Shown piece by piece: positions 10,575 to 22,200 of a stretch of 64,000 nt of DNA. The position numbers and the translations under genes were made by a program. Position 1 is the stretch's first letter. The number at the start of each line of letters is the position of its first letter. The DNA is from Penelope pileata (Eukaryota; Chordata; Aves; Galliformes; Cracidae): assembly GCA_013396635.1 (NCBI GenBank), contig WBMW01001268.1:887039-951038 (forward strand). The letters are read 5' to 3'. The notes beneath the pieces were generated by a model, which ran no database searches, was not told where the DNA came from, and saw only the letters and a program-made list of their open reading frames with translations.

Positions 10575-12600
10575 ACGGAAAATCTCCAGTGTGTTGTCGA
10601 TTAAGACATTACTCTGGAATCTTTCAGTGACTTCTGACCTTCTAACACTTTCTGGTTTTACTTTCAGTTTTACCTGTAGTTTCCAGATTGATGTTTAAAG
10701 TAATGTTTTTGCTTTGCCGTTTTGTTTTTTTGGCAAATAACTTGCCTTTTTTATCTTTTTTTTCTTATTGGTTTGGGTTTTTTATACTCTTTCTAGTTTG
10801 TGCCACTGTTTTTTATAGTAAAAGTATCATAGTGGGTTAAACAGGTTTTCTGTCTTTCCTGTAATATCTTTCCGTCTTCAAGCTCAACTCTTCATTCTGG
10901 CCTTTCAATATCGAAGAGCTGTAAATTAAGTCTAGGAGAAAGGAGAATGGGGAAGATTTGGGTGCCATAAAATCAGTGCCACATACATCAACTGCATTCC
11001 TGCAGTCTGAAATGACCCCTGTGCAAATAGCTCTTCCAAGAATGAATATTAATGTCTGTGTGGGTGCTCTTTTCTGAAATGCTTTTTATGAGTGTCTGTC
11101 AGGATGTTGTAGCTTTTTCAGGAATGGCCTTTATTCATGCACCTTACAATTTTTTATCATGCTGTTTCTGATGCTGAGTAAAACAGGGAGCAAAGGATGG
11201 GAGATAGCTTATTCTATTGGTTGTAACACATTTGCTTTGATACCCAAGATGAGTGTGTGATAGGGTGACCAAACTTGACTTTCAACTTAGTGCAAAAATT
11301 GAGATAAGTTTCATTTTACTAAATGGTGCTTGAAATACAAATTCTGTTTACATATAAATTATATGGAAATATGTTGTAGATACAGTATGTAAGCTGTACT
11401 CAGTACATTAACAGTTAGCGCAGGCATTCTAAGAATAAAGTTTTGAAAACAAACCCAAATCTCTTTATCAAAATATCCTAATGTATATCATTGCACAATA
11501 GTGATATTAAATTTTAGTATGAACTGAGTGGTAATTAGATGGAAATACACATTCAGCATCAAGTAGTACTTACTTGAAAGGGCTCTTACCTCTCAGTAAA
11601 GATTTGTTTACAGCAATGATTTCTTGATAGGTTAGAGTATTATACATAAATAGGCTGAATTCTGTTTTCCTGAAATTTCAACACTGGTATGTGTAGGATG
11701 ATGTGAAGTTTGACATGACAGCACTACTTAAAACTTGATTTAAGATTTTGTTTTTTAAATAATCTTATTGTGCGTGTAATTATTCTCTGTAATGTGCTGA
11801 AGTAATACTGCCAAGTGATGGCTTTGAAAAGTTACATGTGCAAATACCATTTTGAAATGCTATATTTTTCAGGATGTAGATTTCTGATTGAAATTTATAT
11901 GAAACTGAAAACAGAAGGGGAGTATGTAAAGCACTGAATTATTTCTTCACTTGTTTGCAAATTATCCACAGCTTTAACTTCTCTTCTTTTGTTGTGCCAT
12001 AAATTGATTTTGAAATAGAATGACTCTCCTTTTAGTAAATAGATGTAGGCTGGCAAATCTTAAGACTTACTTGATACAGTACTTGGTACTTGGACCTTTT
12101 TATCCTCAGTTACATGAATATCATGACAATATTATTTCTGTACCTATATAGTGTAGTGGACCTATATTTTAAAATATAAAAAAATCCCCTTGAATTGTAT
12201 TAACTGTAACCTGTGACAATTACATGTTTTTGTAATCACTAAAGCATGGAAGTTTGTATTCAGACTTTCATGTTGCTTTGTAAGTTACTTCACCCAAGTG
12301 TTTTAATATGTAAGGCATACAAAGTAACAGTGCCTGAAAAGCACAAATGTGTGAGTCAAATTACAGGGCTAACCTAACTTCCTTCTGTGTAGAAACAGCA
12401 TCACTGTACAAATACCAGTTTGGCGTTCAGAGGAATGTCAAGTTTGGTGAAGTAGGCTTAACTGCCCAGTCAAGCAATTCAGAGGTAACTTTTTAAGCTG
12501 TGTGTGTTAATTGCACCAACAGAAAACTAATACTAATTCTTGACAGAACATATGACCCAATTCTAAAATTCAAAATGTGTGGACCTGTCAAGACGTTGTC

Positions 12601-12649
12601 AATAAAAAACTGATCTTGTTTTCTCTGTGTGCATTCTTTTAGTAATAAA
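12601..12649 (+). terminator. Paired poly(A) signals, ATXN3
   Basis: Two AATAAA hexamers (12601 and 12644). The T/GT-rich stretch TTGTTTTCTCTGTGTGC lies between them and suits the first as its downstream element. Confidence 0.5.
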
Positions 12650-14089
12650 CACTTCTCAATGTGGTTGAACTGTGCTGAAAACTAAGGCATTTACTAGTTA
12701 AGAGCCTATTCCTACTGACGCTGAAAGGTTGGTGTTTTTTTTTTTCTCTCCATGTTGTAGCTTTAGGCCAAAGTCTATTGTAAAGGGCATAAATTGATTT
12801 TATTTTTATTAACTACAGTAAGATGCTTAAGGGAACTTCAGACTTCATTCATCCGAAAGATGTTTACCATTTGCCTCACAGTCCATCTGATGTAATTTTT
12901 GTTCTCTGCATATAGAAATCAAAGGGGTAGGAGAATGAGTGATACTTATGTTAGAGCTCCTCCATGACAAGTTCTGTAAGTACAGTTCTGTAAACTGCTT
13001 TCATGGTTTTGTAATGAGGGTAGGATGAAAAAGTAATACAGTCATGCTTGAATGCCATTCTTGTTAGGTATTGCATTGTAGGTATGAACTATTTAAATTG
13101 TCAAATTTTTCTAGTCTTGGAACTGAAATAGCAGTTTGCTCCTCCTGCATTTGGACTCCCTGTGCCATTCAAACTTCTTCAACAAAACATAAGCAGTGAG
13201 TTTAAATGAAATTTTCAGCTAGCATTTACTTTTATTATTTTTCATACGTGATTACTTTGCAGATTTCACATTGCAAGGTGTGTACAAATTTCTCAGCTGA
13301 AGTACTAAATACCAATGCAGAGTTAAATCTCCATTGTGTTCTAATATTGGACTGTTGCATCTATTATGAATCTATAAAATGGTGGGCAGTAGAGATAAGA
13401 ACTGTGCTTAAAATAGCATCTGCACAAGGAATAAGCAGTTCTATTTCCCTATCTTGGACACATACCGTTGTTTGCAAGCTGCTTTGTTTTATTACAAAAC
13501 TGACAATTAGGTTTTCAAAAATGGACAACAAATTGTTAATCTAAAAAGACTGGGAATTTTCCTAGAATTTAGTAACTGTTTCAAACATACTGATGAAAAT
13601 GTACAAATAGTGGTCTTCTACTGAGAAATACAATGGGGAATGGGGTTAGGGAGCACCAGAACTCATATTTGCAAGAACTACAATTGTACGATTCTTGTTA
13701 GTGACTTGAAAAGTTGACTTGAAATAAATTATAAAAAAAAAATCCAAGAAAAGAAAAATTTAACTGGAAACTTTTTTTTTTTTTAATTAAGGACATAGAT
13801 ATAAGACTAAATTGTTCATTTTCTAAACCACTACTATCTTACATTAAACAAGCTTAACTCCTGGGAAATCTTCGTAGGTACTCACAAACCATTTTTAAAG
13901 AAAAAAAAGTCTAACAGGTAATATATACTCAGCACACGCACATAATTGGTTGTTCAGGTTAAGACCAATGCTTCATATTGTTACATTTAAACTGTATAAA
14001 CAGTCCAAATATTTAATGATTTACTTTTGAATGAGTACTGTTCCTGTGTTGTAACCAGGCTCTCATCTTGAAAGCATGAGCTGTTTTGC

Positions 14090-14095
14090 AATAAA
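14090..14095 (+). terminator. Candidate distal poly(A) signal, ATXN3
   Basis: AATAAA followed directly by a T run. Further copies lie at 14343 and 14770, so the distal end is uncertain. Confidence 0.35.
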
Positions 14096-14799
14096 CTTTT
14101 TTTTAACCTGCATACATACTTTTTGCCTTATTTGCGTTTCAGGCAGTTAAGGGAATGCTTCAGAATGTTAACCTGCTCCTGCTGCCGCCATTCTAGTTTG
14201 TCAGAAAATATTAAAATCTGTGTGTCCTCTCACCTGCTTTCACGAAGTCAAAATGCTTTTATATTATTTACTTTAGGAAAAGTACATAATTGTTACTACA
14301 TTAATGGTGGGTTGGTTTGTTTGCCTAGTACAGCCACTGTGTAATAAATTTAGGAGGGGAAAGCTATAAAAGGGCTTGAATAGAAAGAGGGGTAATATTT
14401 AAATGCTACTGTACAAGAAGTCTTTATGCAAGCTTTGATACTCTGTGTGAGACCCCATGTGTACAAAAGTGTGGAAATAGGATTTCTTAAGGGAATATTT
14501 TTTTCCTCCTAATAGTTCTATATTTTAAAATCATTTTCAGTAATAGGTTTTTCATCTTGAGACTCTACTTTTAGTATCATGTCTTCAGTGTTAGATTCCT
14601 ACACGCTTTTTGTCTCTCTTTTGTGTATATAAAGTATATAAAACTGAAAAGATTTTTAAGGAGTTTTGTCACTGTTTTGAATGGAAAATGGCAGTGCTGT
14701 TTGGTTCTGTGAATGCTGTCTAAATGGGCATAAATATATATGGTTGTATTTGATAACACTTTTTTAAAAAATAAATCCTATAACAGTGTCTAATGTTTC

Positions 14800-15690
14800 T
14801 CTGTTGACCTGAGTACTTGCATATGGGCTTTCCCTTGCACACAGAGTGGACATAACCATTAAAAACAGAGATCTCATCTTTGGTATTGGGCTTTGGATCA
14901 GATTCCGTATGCACACAGCAGTGGGCTAGCTAACAACTAGCAACAACTCCTGCTAATAACTCACCATGGATTCCTTTTCATCTGTTACTTCAGGATTTTT
15001 GCAAACCTCCCCGTTAGCAAGAAATGACTATAATCAATGCTAACTTCAAAAGCATGTGCTCTCTGAATTTAAAACAAGCACGGTTGTTGTTTTCCTATGG
15101 GAAGACGCGTGTTTTCCAGGCGCGGCTCCTGGAGGTTGCTCGCTGCACCACCAGCGCTGTGGTGTGTTGTCAGCAGGAGGGCGGGCAGCTGCAAAGCGAG
15201 TTGAAGTAGTCAGTTTCTAGCTTTTCAAGAGTAGTAATTTTAAGAATTGTGGGGAAAAAAACCTGTGTGACTTATTGCCTTATGTAGCATTATAAAATGT
15301 GTGGCAATAGGAGACGTTTATGATCTCTAAATACTTGAAATATGTCAATCTTATTTAAAACATGTTACAAAAGTTTCCCAAGAAATGAGTTAACCACACA
15401 GTATTTGGAAAAAAGGATGTGTGTCCCGTGGGCACGTTTTATTTGAAAATGACCTGTGATAAAGGAGTTCTGAGTGCTGCAGGGACCGCCGGGGCCTCCC
15501 TCCCGTTTTCCCTTGAATGAACCAAGCTGTGCATTGGTATTTCATACCGTATCACAACACTAAGACTTTCTTCAGTTCTGGTGTGTATTTGTTGGAGATA
15601 GAAATGGACCTGAAGTGTATGAGACTGTTTTATTCTCAATAACCATACGGGTGGTAAATGCAGCATTACATTTAAAAATTTGCGATGTAT
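14800..15690. other. ATXN3-TRIP11 intergenic spacer
   Basis: No coding frame or recognised repeat. It contains one small GC-rich patch (about 15,090-15,205) with a near-palindrome at 15146-15164, well before the CpG island begins. Confidence 0.5.
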
Positions 15691-15962
15691 AAACCGATGC
15701 CAGCGCTGTGGCTGGAAACCCATCCAAGCACCCATCCTGCCAGCAGGAGAGCCCGGTGCTTCAGGAGCGCGACTGTTTTAGGTCTCAGACGGGAGGGGTC
15801 GGCTCCGGCAGCGCTGACCGAGCTCCGAGGCGATGCGCCCGGCGCCTCACAGCCCTCGGTCCGCCACAGCTCCGCCACTATCCCGGCATCCTCCGCGGCC
15901 CGGCCGCCGCGGGGGCGCTCTAGCCGGCTGCGGGCTCAGTCGATGGTGCGCCGGGAGGGGGT

Positions 15963-15974
15963 GTCATGGCGGCC
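15963..15974 (+). promoter_or_regulatory. Possible YY1 site
   Basis: GTCATGGCGGCC matches the ATGGCGGC core common just downstream of CpG-island start sites. The same ATG opens a uORF. Confidence 0.35.
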
Positions 15975-16007
15975 GTCGAGGTGGCAGCGGCTGGGAGGAG
16001 CCGCTGA
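15966..16007 (+). promoter_or_regulatory. Upstream ORF 1 in TRIP11 leader (13 codons)
   Basis: ATG to TGA, encoding MAAVEVAAAGRSR, 139 bases before the main ATG. It is a genuine uORF only if transcription starts upstream of it, which is not established. Confidence 0.4.
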
Positions 16008-16024
16008 GCCGGGAGCGCCGGGGG

Positions 16025-16063
16025 ATGCGCACGGCGCCGGCCTCGCCGGGAGCGCTCTGCTGA
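16025..16063 (+). promoter_or_regulatory. Upstream ORF 2 in TRIP11 leader (12 codons)
   Basis: ATG to TGA, encoding MRTAPASPGALC, ending 83 bases before the main ATG. The reading is clear; use in translation is inferred. Confidence 0.4.
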
Positions 16064-16146
16064 GCCCACGGCACGAGCCTCGACCTCCGCGGCGAGGGGA
16101 AGGAGGAGCCGGGCCCTGCTGAGCGCGGAGACACGGGGGCCGAGCG

Positions 16147-16285
16147 ATGGCGTCGTGGCTGGGCGGGCTGGGCTCGGGGCTCGGCCAGTCCCTGGGGCAG
16201 GTGGGGGGCAGCCTGTCCTCCCTCACCGGCCAGATCTCCAGCTTCACCAAGGACATCCTGCTGGAGGGCGCGGAGGAAGTGGACG
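16147..16285 (+). CDS. TRIP11: TRIP11 exon 1 (residues 1-47), ALPS motif
   Basis: 139 bp, donor GTGAGC. It starts MASWLGGLGSGLGQSLGQVG, the ALPS amphipathic helix that senses membrane curvature, then SLTGQISSFTKDILLEG. Human begins MSSWLGG, so residue 2 is Ser to Ala. The ATG context is strong. Confidence 0.97.
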
Positions 16286-19200
16286 GTGAGCACTGGGGCG
16301 CCGGCCTGCCCCGCTGCCGGGGGTGGGGGCTGCTCCCCGCGGCCTTCGCTGCTCCGCGCCCGCCCGGCGCAGCCCTGGGCCCGCAGGGAGCTCTGCCCCG
16401 GCTGGGGGCTGCCTTGGGGCCTGCAGCCGCCCGGGGCCCAGCGCAGCTTTTGGGGAGCCGCTGGCCTCTCTGGCTGCTGTTCGGGCTTTATTCTTCCTCT
16501 CTGACCGCAGAGCCGGGGGAATAAACAGACGCGTTCCCAGGCTGTTTCAGGAGAGACAGACACGTTCTGTGCTTGTTATTCTGTACTTCCTGAATTGTGG
16601 GAGGTGTTGTGTTGATGGGGAATGCAAGCACGCAGCATTCTTCTTTTGTGGTCGCCTGGTTTGTCCCAGGCTCAGGCTGATTAGCTGCTCCGTGCTGGCT
16701 TCATGGGGCTGCCCAGCAGTCCCTGCCACTGGCGTTGTTGGCTCTGACGTGTCACTCAGGCAAACGTCCGGTGCTCTGCTTGTGCTCTTCATCTTTCAGT
16801 AGGGCTGAAAGTATTCTAAAATGAATGTTAAGAATAGTAGCTGTACAGGGCTACTAATGCTTCCCCTCTTAGAAGGTGTTTTTAAACAGCTGCGCCTTGT
16901 TTGCAACTCCACCGCTGTGAACCTTGGTGAAAACATCGATACAATGTTGTTAGCAAGCTGATGCCGGTGATCTGATACAGATGGGGTTTTTGGTACCTGG
17001 GTAAAATGCTCAGAAGAGAGAGCTTCATTCTGAGAAGTTATCTTTTCCTCGCTTTTCTGAATGATCTGCTTTCAGCGATTTTAAATTCCAAATTCTGTAC
17101 TGGTTTAGTTTGGAAAGTTACCTTATGCTGCTAAGCTGTGTAGTCATCTGGTGGGTTTGTTGTCTACTTTTAGAGCGTATGTTTTGATTCTGTTTCACAG
17201 CTTTGTGCTTTGGTTTATGCAGGAGAGAGCTGATGTTCAGTGGTTGCTTCCAGATGTACCTGACTGCTAGGTGCTGCTGTGAACAACTTCCATTTCCTAA
17301 AAATTTCAGAGCAGTGCGTTTTTGTGGGGTGCTAGGCTTACTGACTTGGGGGTGTAAAAATTTAATGCCACCTCAGTGTTCTGCTCCCTGAAGACCTTCA
17401 TGTACCAGGTGGCCTTAAGAACACTGCTCAGGCAGTTCCTTTCCTTTCTTTTCACCCTGCTTTTTAGTGTTACTGCTTTGATTGCTGGCCAAGCTAATGA
17501 TGGTGTTTGTGGCTTGCAGACGCTAACATCTTCAGTTTAATGAGCGTTCTGCAGCTCTGCAGTGCTTGAGCAACGTCAGTTTTAAGCACTGGGTAGGGAA
17601 CTATGAAATACAGTATGTAGGTGTGCGTTTGTTTTTATTTCAAGTTTTGAAAAAATACCAAGGTTGCATTATACCAATTAATTGTGATGCCTTGCTAACA
17701 AAAGGAAGTGTTCTATTTTTATCCATTAAAAATGGCACAAGGGAGAAGTAAACAGATCATTTGAGGAAAGTTGATCGTTAAAGGAAGAGGATCCAAGTGG
17801 AGAATAATGCGGTATTTTTTTGTTAGATGAACTGGCACAGTCAGATTGTGTTGCCTTTGTAAATGAGAGCAGATCTTAAAGGGTTTTTGCCCCTTTATAT
17901 GGGGGATAGGGTTGGTGTTTTATCTTTTTTTTGTTTGTTTGTTTTTGTTTGTTTGTTCTCCTGACTAAATTTAGTCACTGTTTGTATGTTATGGAAGTAA
18001 TCCTTGTTCTGAACCTTCACATGAAATTATTGAGAAATAATCACAACAGTCGTGTCAGGGACAAAGTCCTAGATGAAAATCTGACTCAGTGACACGTAGT
18101 AGTCCAGTGAAAACTTGCATTTCTCTTATTTTAAAGCTTAATTTCATCATTTTCCATTAGCTTTGTGATCTGACTTAAAGACTAGATATGAGAAAACTAA
18201 ATAAAGTTCAGAAAGATTCTTGTCTGAAAAAAAATTCCAACAGTGTTCTGATAAAGGCAGCTTTTTTATTTACATACAATTGAATGTCACAGCGGTCTAA
18301 CGAAAAGATAGTAACTGTGGTCTTAACTAATATCTACTCAACATTTTAAAAGTAATTTAATAAAACTGAAAATTTTCGCTTTTCTTTCAGATGCAGCAAC
18401 GGAGCTCCATGTGTCAAATTCTAGACTCAGAGAAATAGAAAGTATTAATGCAGCACAGAAGTCCGAAGTAAGACATTTTGGAACATTACTGTAATTAACA
18501 ACAGTAAATAAAAATACTCTACAGGTGAAATATTGCACCAGAGTTGCTCAGGCCTGGCAAAATCTGCAGAAAAGGGTAACAGTAGTGTTAGAATGTGCTT
18601 ATTTCCTTTGGTGACTGACTGCCATCACAATTAGGGGGAACATTTATTTGCAGGAATATGTACGTTGTGCAAGTTTTCATCTTGTGCTAACTGATGTATC
18701 TTGCAACTTTTCCTCCTTACTGTGGGGACTTGGACTGCAGCAGTAGACTGGTTGTAAAAACCTTGCAAATGCAAAGTTCTTCCTAACTTTTGGTAAATTT
18801 TGACTGGTGGGGAGTTAATTGGTTTTTAGTGTTTCACGTATGTGACTGTAAATCTGCAGTGCCCAGCCGCAGTTGACAGCATGTCTTTTACTGCAAACAT
18901 TGAGGTCAGGCATGTCCGTTGTTGGTTTTTTTCCCCTCCCCATGATGCAGTTCTTCTGTTGCCCCACTCCATGGTCCTTTTGACGTAGCTACAGATGCTT
19001 GTGCACTTCCAGTGCTGCTTACAAATCCCATATGCCCTTGCAGAACGTGACCTCATGTACTTTTACAAAGGACTTATTGGTCTCGTGGCTTTTATGTGTA
19101 AACCAGCCACCTTTGTGTATGTCATCTGCTCTTGAGAGCATTGGAAAGTTAACAGTAGTGTTTTGGGGAAGTAACAGTTCCTGCTTCTTTTTCTAGATTG

Positions 19201-22200
19201 TTGGCATCTGCTGTTGACCAATGTCAGGATAATGGGCTGTTATGATTATTATCCCCAGTTCATGCTCTGTGGCAATTCTTAAGTTTCACATGTAATTCAG
19301 GCTTGAATTTTTCTTCTTGGCATTTACCTCTGGTCACAACAAACCACCATGCCATATAAAATTGGAAAGATTGGATGTGAGCCTGATTTTATTTTATTTT
19401 TTTTTCCTATTCATCAAGCTTATGATTTTCTAGTTCTATAAGAACTGTTAGGAATTCGCTAACATCCATTTCTCATTTGTGCTAGAATGAGAGACTGAAA
19501 AAAGTTTGCAATGATTTAGAAGAAAAGCACGAAGCAGCAGAGCTTCAAATAAAACAGTTGTCTGTAGAGTACCGAAGCCAGCTGCAACAGAAAGAGGTAT
19601 GATACACAATAACATATGTAAGTACCACTAATACATATTATATTGGGGTTTTTTTGTTGTTGTTTAATATCTGTGCCCTTTCAGTAGAAGTATTTGTCAC
19701 AGTTCTAAATATGCTGTTATGGTTTGGTTGTTGGCGAATACAGACACTGAGAGACTTAAGACATGAATTTCGTTGAGTCGCATAATATAAGCAGAGCTGC
19801 CAGGAGCTAGGAGAGAAAAAACTATCTGGGAATGTCATGTATATATCAGAATTTCTGTTTCTGTAATCACTGTGAGAAATGATACAATAACTGCTTTGTG
19901 TTTGTAGTTCAGTTAGGCAAGGGAAGCAAACTTATTTGAAACAATTAAATAGTCAGTGGATATTGCAATTATTTATCTTGAAGTGTATAATTAAAGGAAA
20001 CAGCTGCCTTTCATAATTTGAGAAAGTGCCCTTTCGGTTTAAACACAGCCATTTTGTCACCTACTGTGTAACGTGGGCTTTCATGAAGAAAGTTACAAGT
20101 ATGCCTAGAATATTAAACAAAATGAGTTTTATTTTGGCTGTATTTGTAAAGCTGTGGGTCAACTAGAGGAAGCAGAATTTTGAGGCCTATAGTATTCTAC
20201 TCATTAAATGTAATAATAGTTGTTATGGACATATTGCATGCAGCTGATTTTAGTTTGTAAATAAGTACATTTGCAATACACTGAAATGTTCAGCATAAAA
20301 TAAATGTAGTAAGTAACTTGGGGAGCATCATACATCGTTTAATTTTCATATCTGAATTAACTCTTTAAATAAATTGACTTTTTTGGTGCCACCTGTTAGC
20401 CCGAATCTTGATATAGTGTAAGTACATAGGTGTCTCAGCTACTGAAAAATCAGCAGAAGCTGTCACTGAAATATGTGTAGAAATACTTAACTGAAAAGTG
20501 TCAACACTTTTAATGTGTGCCTTATGTGAGATACTTCATAACACATCAGCTAAGACTGCTTTTCTCCTCCTGGAGAGTGCTTAGAATTGTTATCCTTCAG
20601 TTCTTAGTGGAAGTGACCACTAGTTTATGCTGGGAGGGAGTTGTTTTGTTGGTTAACGTTTCATAAGAGTGTGAATAGAGCATAGTTTGATATTCTTACT
20701 GAAACAATGCATTATATTTTGTATGTTCAGGTGGAAATCAGCCATCTAAAAGCTAGACAGAATGCACTGCAGGAGCAGTTGCAGAAACTTCAGACGTCTG
20801 CTCAGTCAGCCCAGTTACGAGCTGGTGTTTCACAACCAGCCACTACATCAGCTTCCTTTCTTCCAGTGGTTAGACATTCCTCAGGTTTTGAAGGCGACGA
20901 CATGGATTTTGGAGATATAATCTGGTCTCAACAAGAAATAAACAGATTGTCCAGTGAAGTTTCTCGGCTTGAATCTGAGGTTGACCACTGGAAGCAGATT
21001 GCACAGGTGAGTGATTTCCCTTCTGTCTCCCCTTCAAAATACTATTTTCATCACATGGGACATTTTTGGGGTGAGTCTTTAACATTCATGGTGCTAAATC
21101 TATAGATACAATGTGATTTGATGCAAGAGCTGAAGCCTGATGATGTTTTAGTCTTTTTTTTTTTTCCAAAACATGACTAGGGACACATTCAGTAATCATT
21201 TCTTATTTTCCCGATGCCTTTTTGTGATGCTTTTATCCATGCCTTGACAAGTTAGGAAAAGAGTGTTGTATACATTCGTGTAGAATAGTGTTACTAATTA
21301 AGGGTTACTTACTTTTCTGTCAGTGCTTGATATGAGTTGTAATTTATGGTCTGCCGAGACAGAAAATAGTATTGTCTTTCAGGCCATTGTCAATGTGAGT
21401 CACCATTTCTCAAGCTATAGCCTGATTTCAGAGATGCTACTTTCCACGTATGAAAATACTGAAGTAAAATTAGGCAGCCCTGTTAATTTACTAAGTGCGA
21501 TAATGTCCCCCCCTTCCCAACAGTTATGCACTTGCGTGTAATAAACTCCATGGAAAATTAAAAAGTTTTTTATTGAAACACCATTTTTCCATCAGTTACT
21601 CTAGATTTGAAGATTAGAAGCTTTGTGTTACTTTTGTTGTTTTCTCCGTTGCTTGCCAGAAGAGTGATTATTTGATAAGTGTATGTATTTATTGTAATTT
21701 CCACATGGAGGTGTGATATTTCTTTTCTCAGTCTTCCAAAGTGCAAGGGACAAATGATGCTGAACAAAGTGAAATATATAAACTGCAAAATATCATTAAG
21801 GTAAGATGACAACTTTGACAAAGTAGTCCTAGGTTATGCTTTATTCTTGATGGTTTTGTGTATTGTTACATGGTATGAACAAAGTTAAACGTTTTTATAA
21901 CACTGGCACATTTTCTCTGTTAAAAATGCATGCGGACATGCAATTGTACTTTTGAATGAAGTGTCGCTGTGCTAAATTTCAAAACATAGCCAAGTCTTCT
22001 GCTGAAGTGAAGGTGTTTATATAATTTGATAAATACAATACCTAAGCTTAAAAGAGTGCCATTAGCATTTATGAGGGCAAATCACTTTCAGAAGTTGTTG
22101 TAGACTTGAGAATGAATTTAGATTCGTGAAGTAATTTTTTCTCCCTTCTCATCTTGCCCTTTTTTTCATTGAAGGTGCAAAATATAGATTTGGATGTCAT

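Larger units (their letters stand above)
10000..14790 (+). other. ATXN3: ATXN3 3' UTR and downstream region with several candidate poly(A) sites
   Basis: AT-rich sequence with no credible coding frame. The mammalian ATXN3 3' UTR is several kb long, so much of this could be transcribed. AATAAA hexamers lie at 10569, 11434, 12601, 12644, 14090, 14343 and 14770. The true end cannot be fixed from sequence alone. The longest open frame inside (13206-13544) resembles nothing known to me. Confidence 0.6.
15690..16480. promoter_or_regulatory. TRIP11: CpG island, TRIP11 promoter and first exon
   Basis: Abrupt change from AT-rich flanks to very GC-rich, CpG-dense sequence, spanning the presumed promoter, the 5' leader, coding exon 1 and the start of intron 1. 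I see no TATA box at a sensible place. This fits a broad housekeeping promoter. The exact start site is not visible. Confidence 0.8.

Noticed and set aside
13206..13544. 112-residue open frame downstream of ATXN3
   Set aside because: It lies in the presumed 3' UTR, the composition is that of AT-rich non-coding sequence, and no domain or splice partner is seen.
15685..16122. 145-residue frame over the TRIP11 CpG island
   Set aside because: GC-rich sequence rarely contains stops. The peptide is Arg/Pro/Ala low-complexity and overlaps the promoter.
15964..16563. 199-residue minus-strand frame over TRIP11 exon 1
   Set aside because: It is antisense to a recognised exon in a CpG island; the Pro/Arg/Ala-rich peptide is a composition effect.
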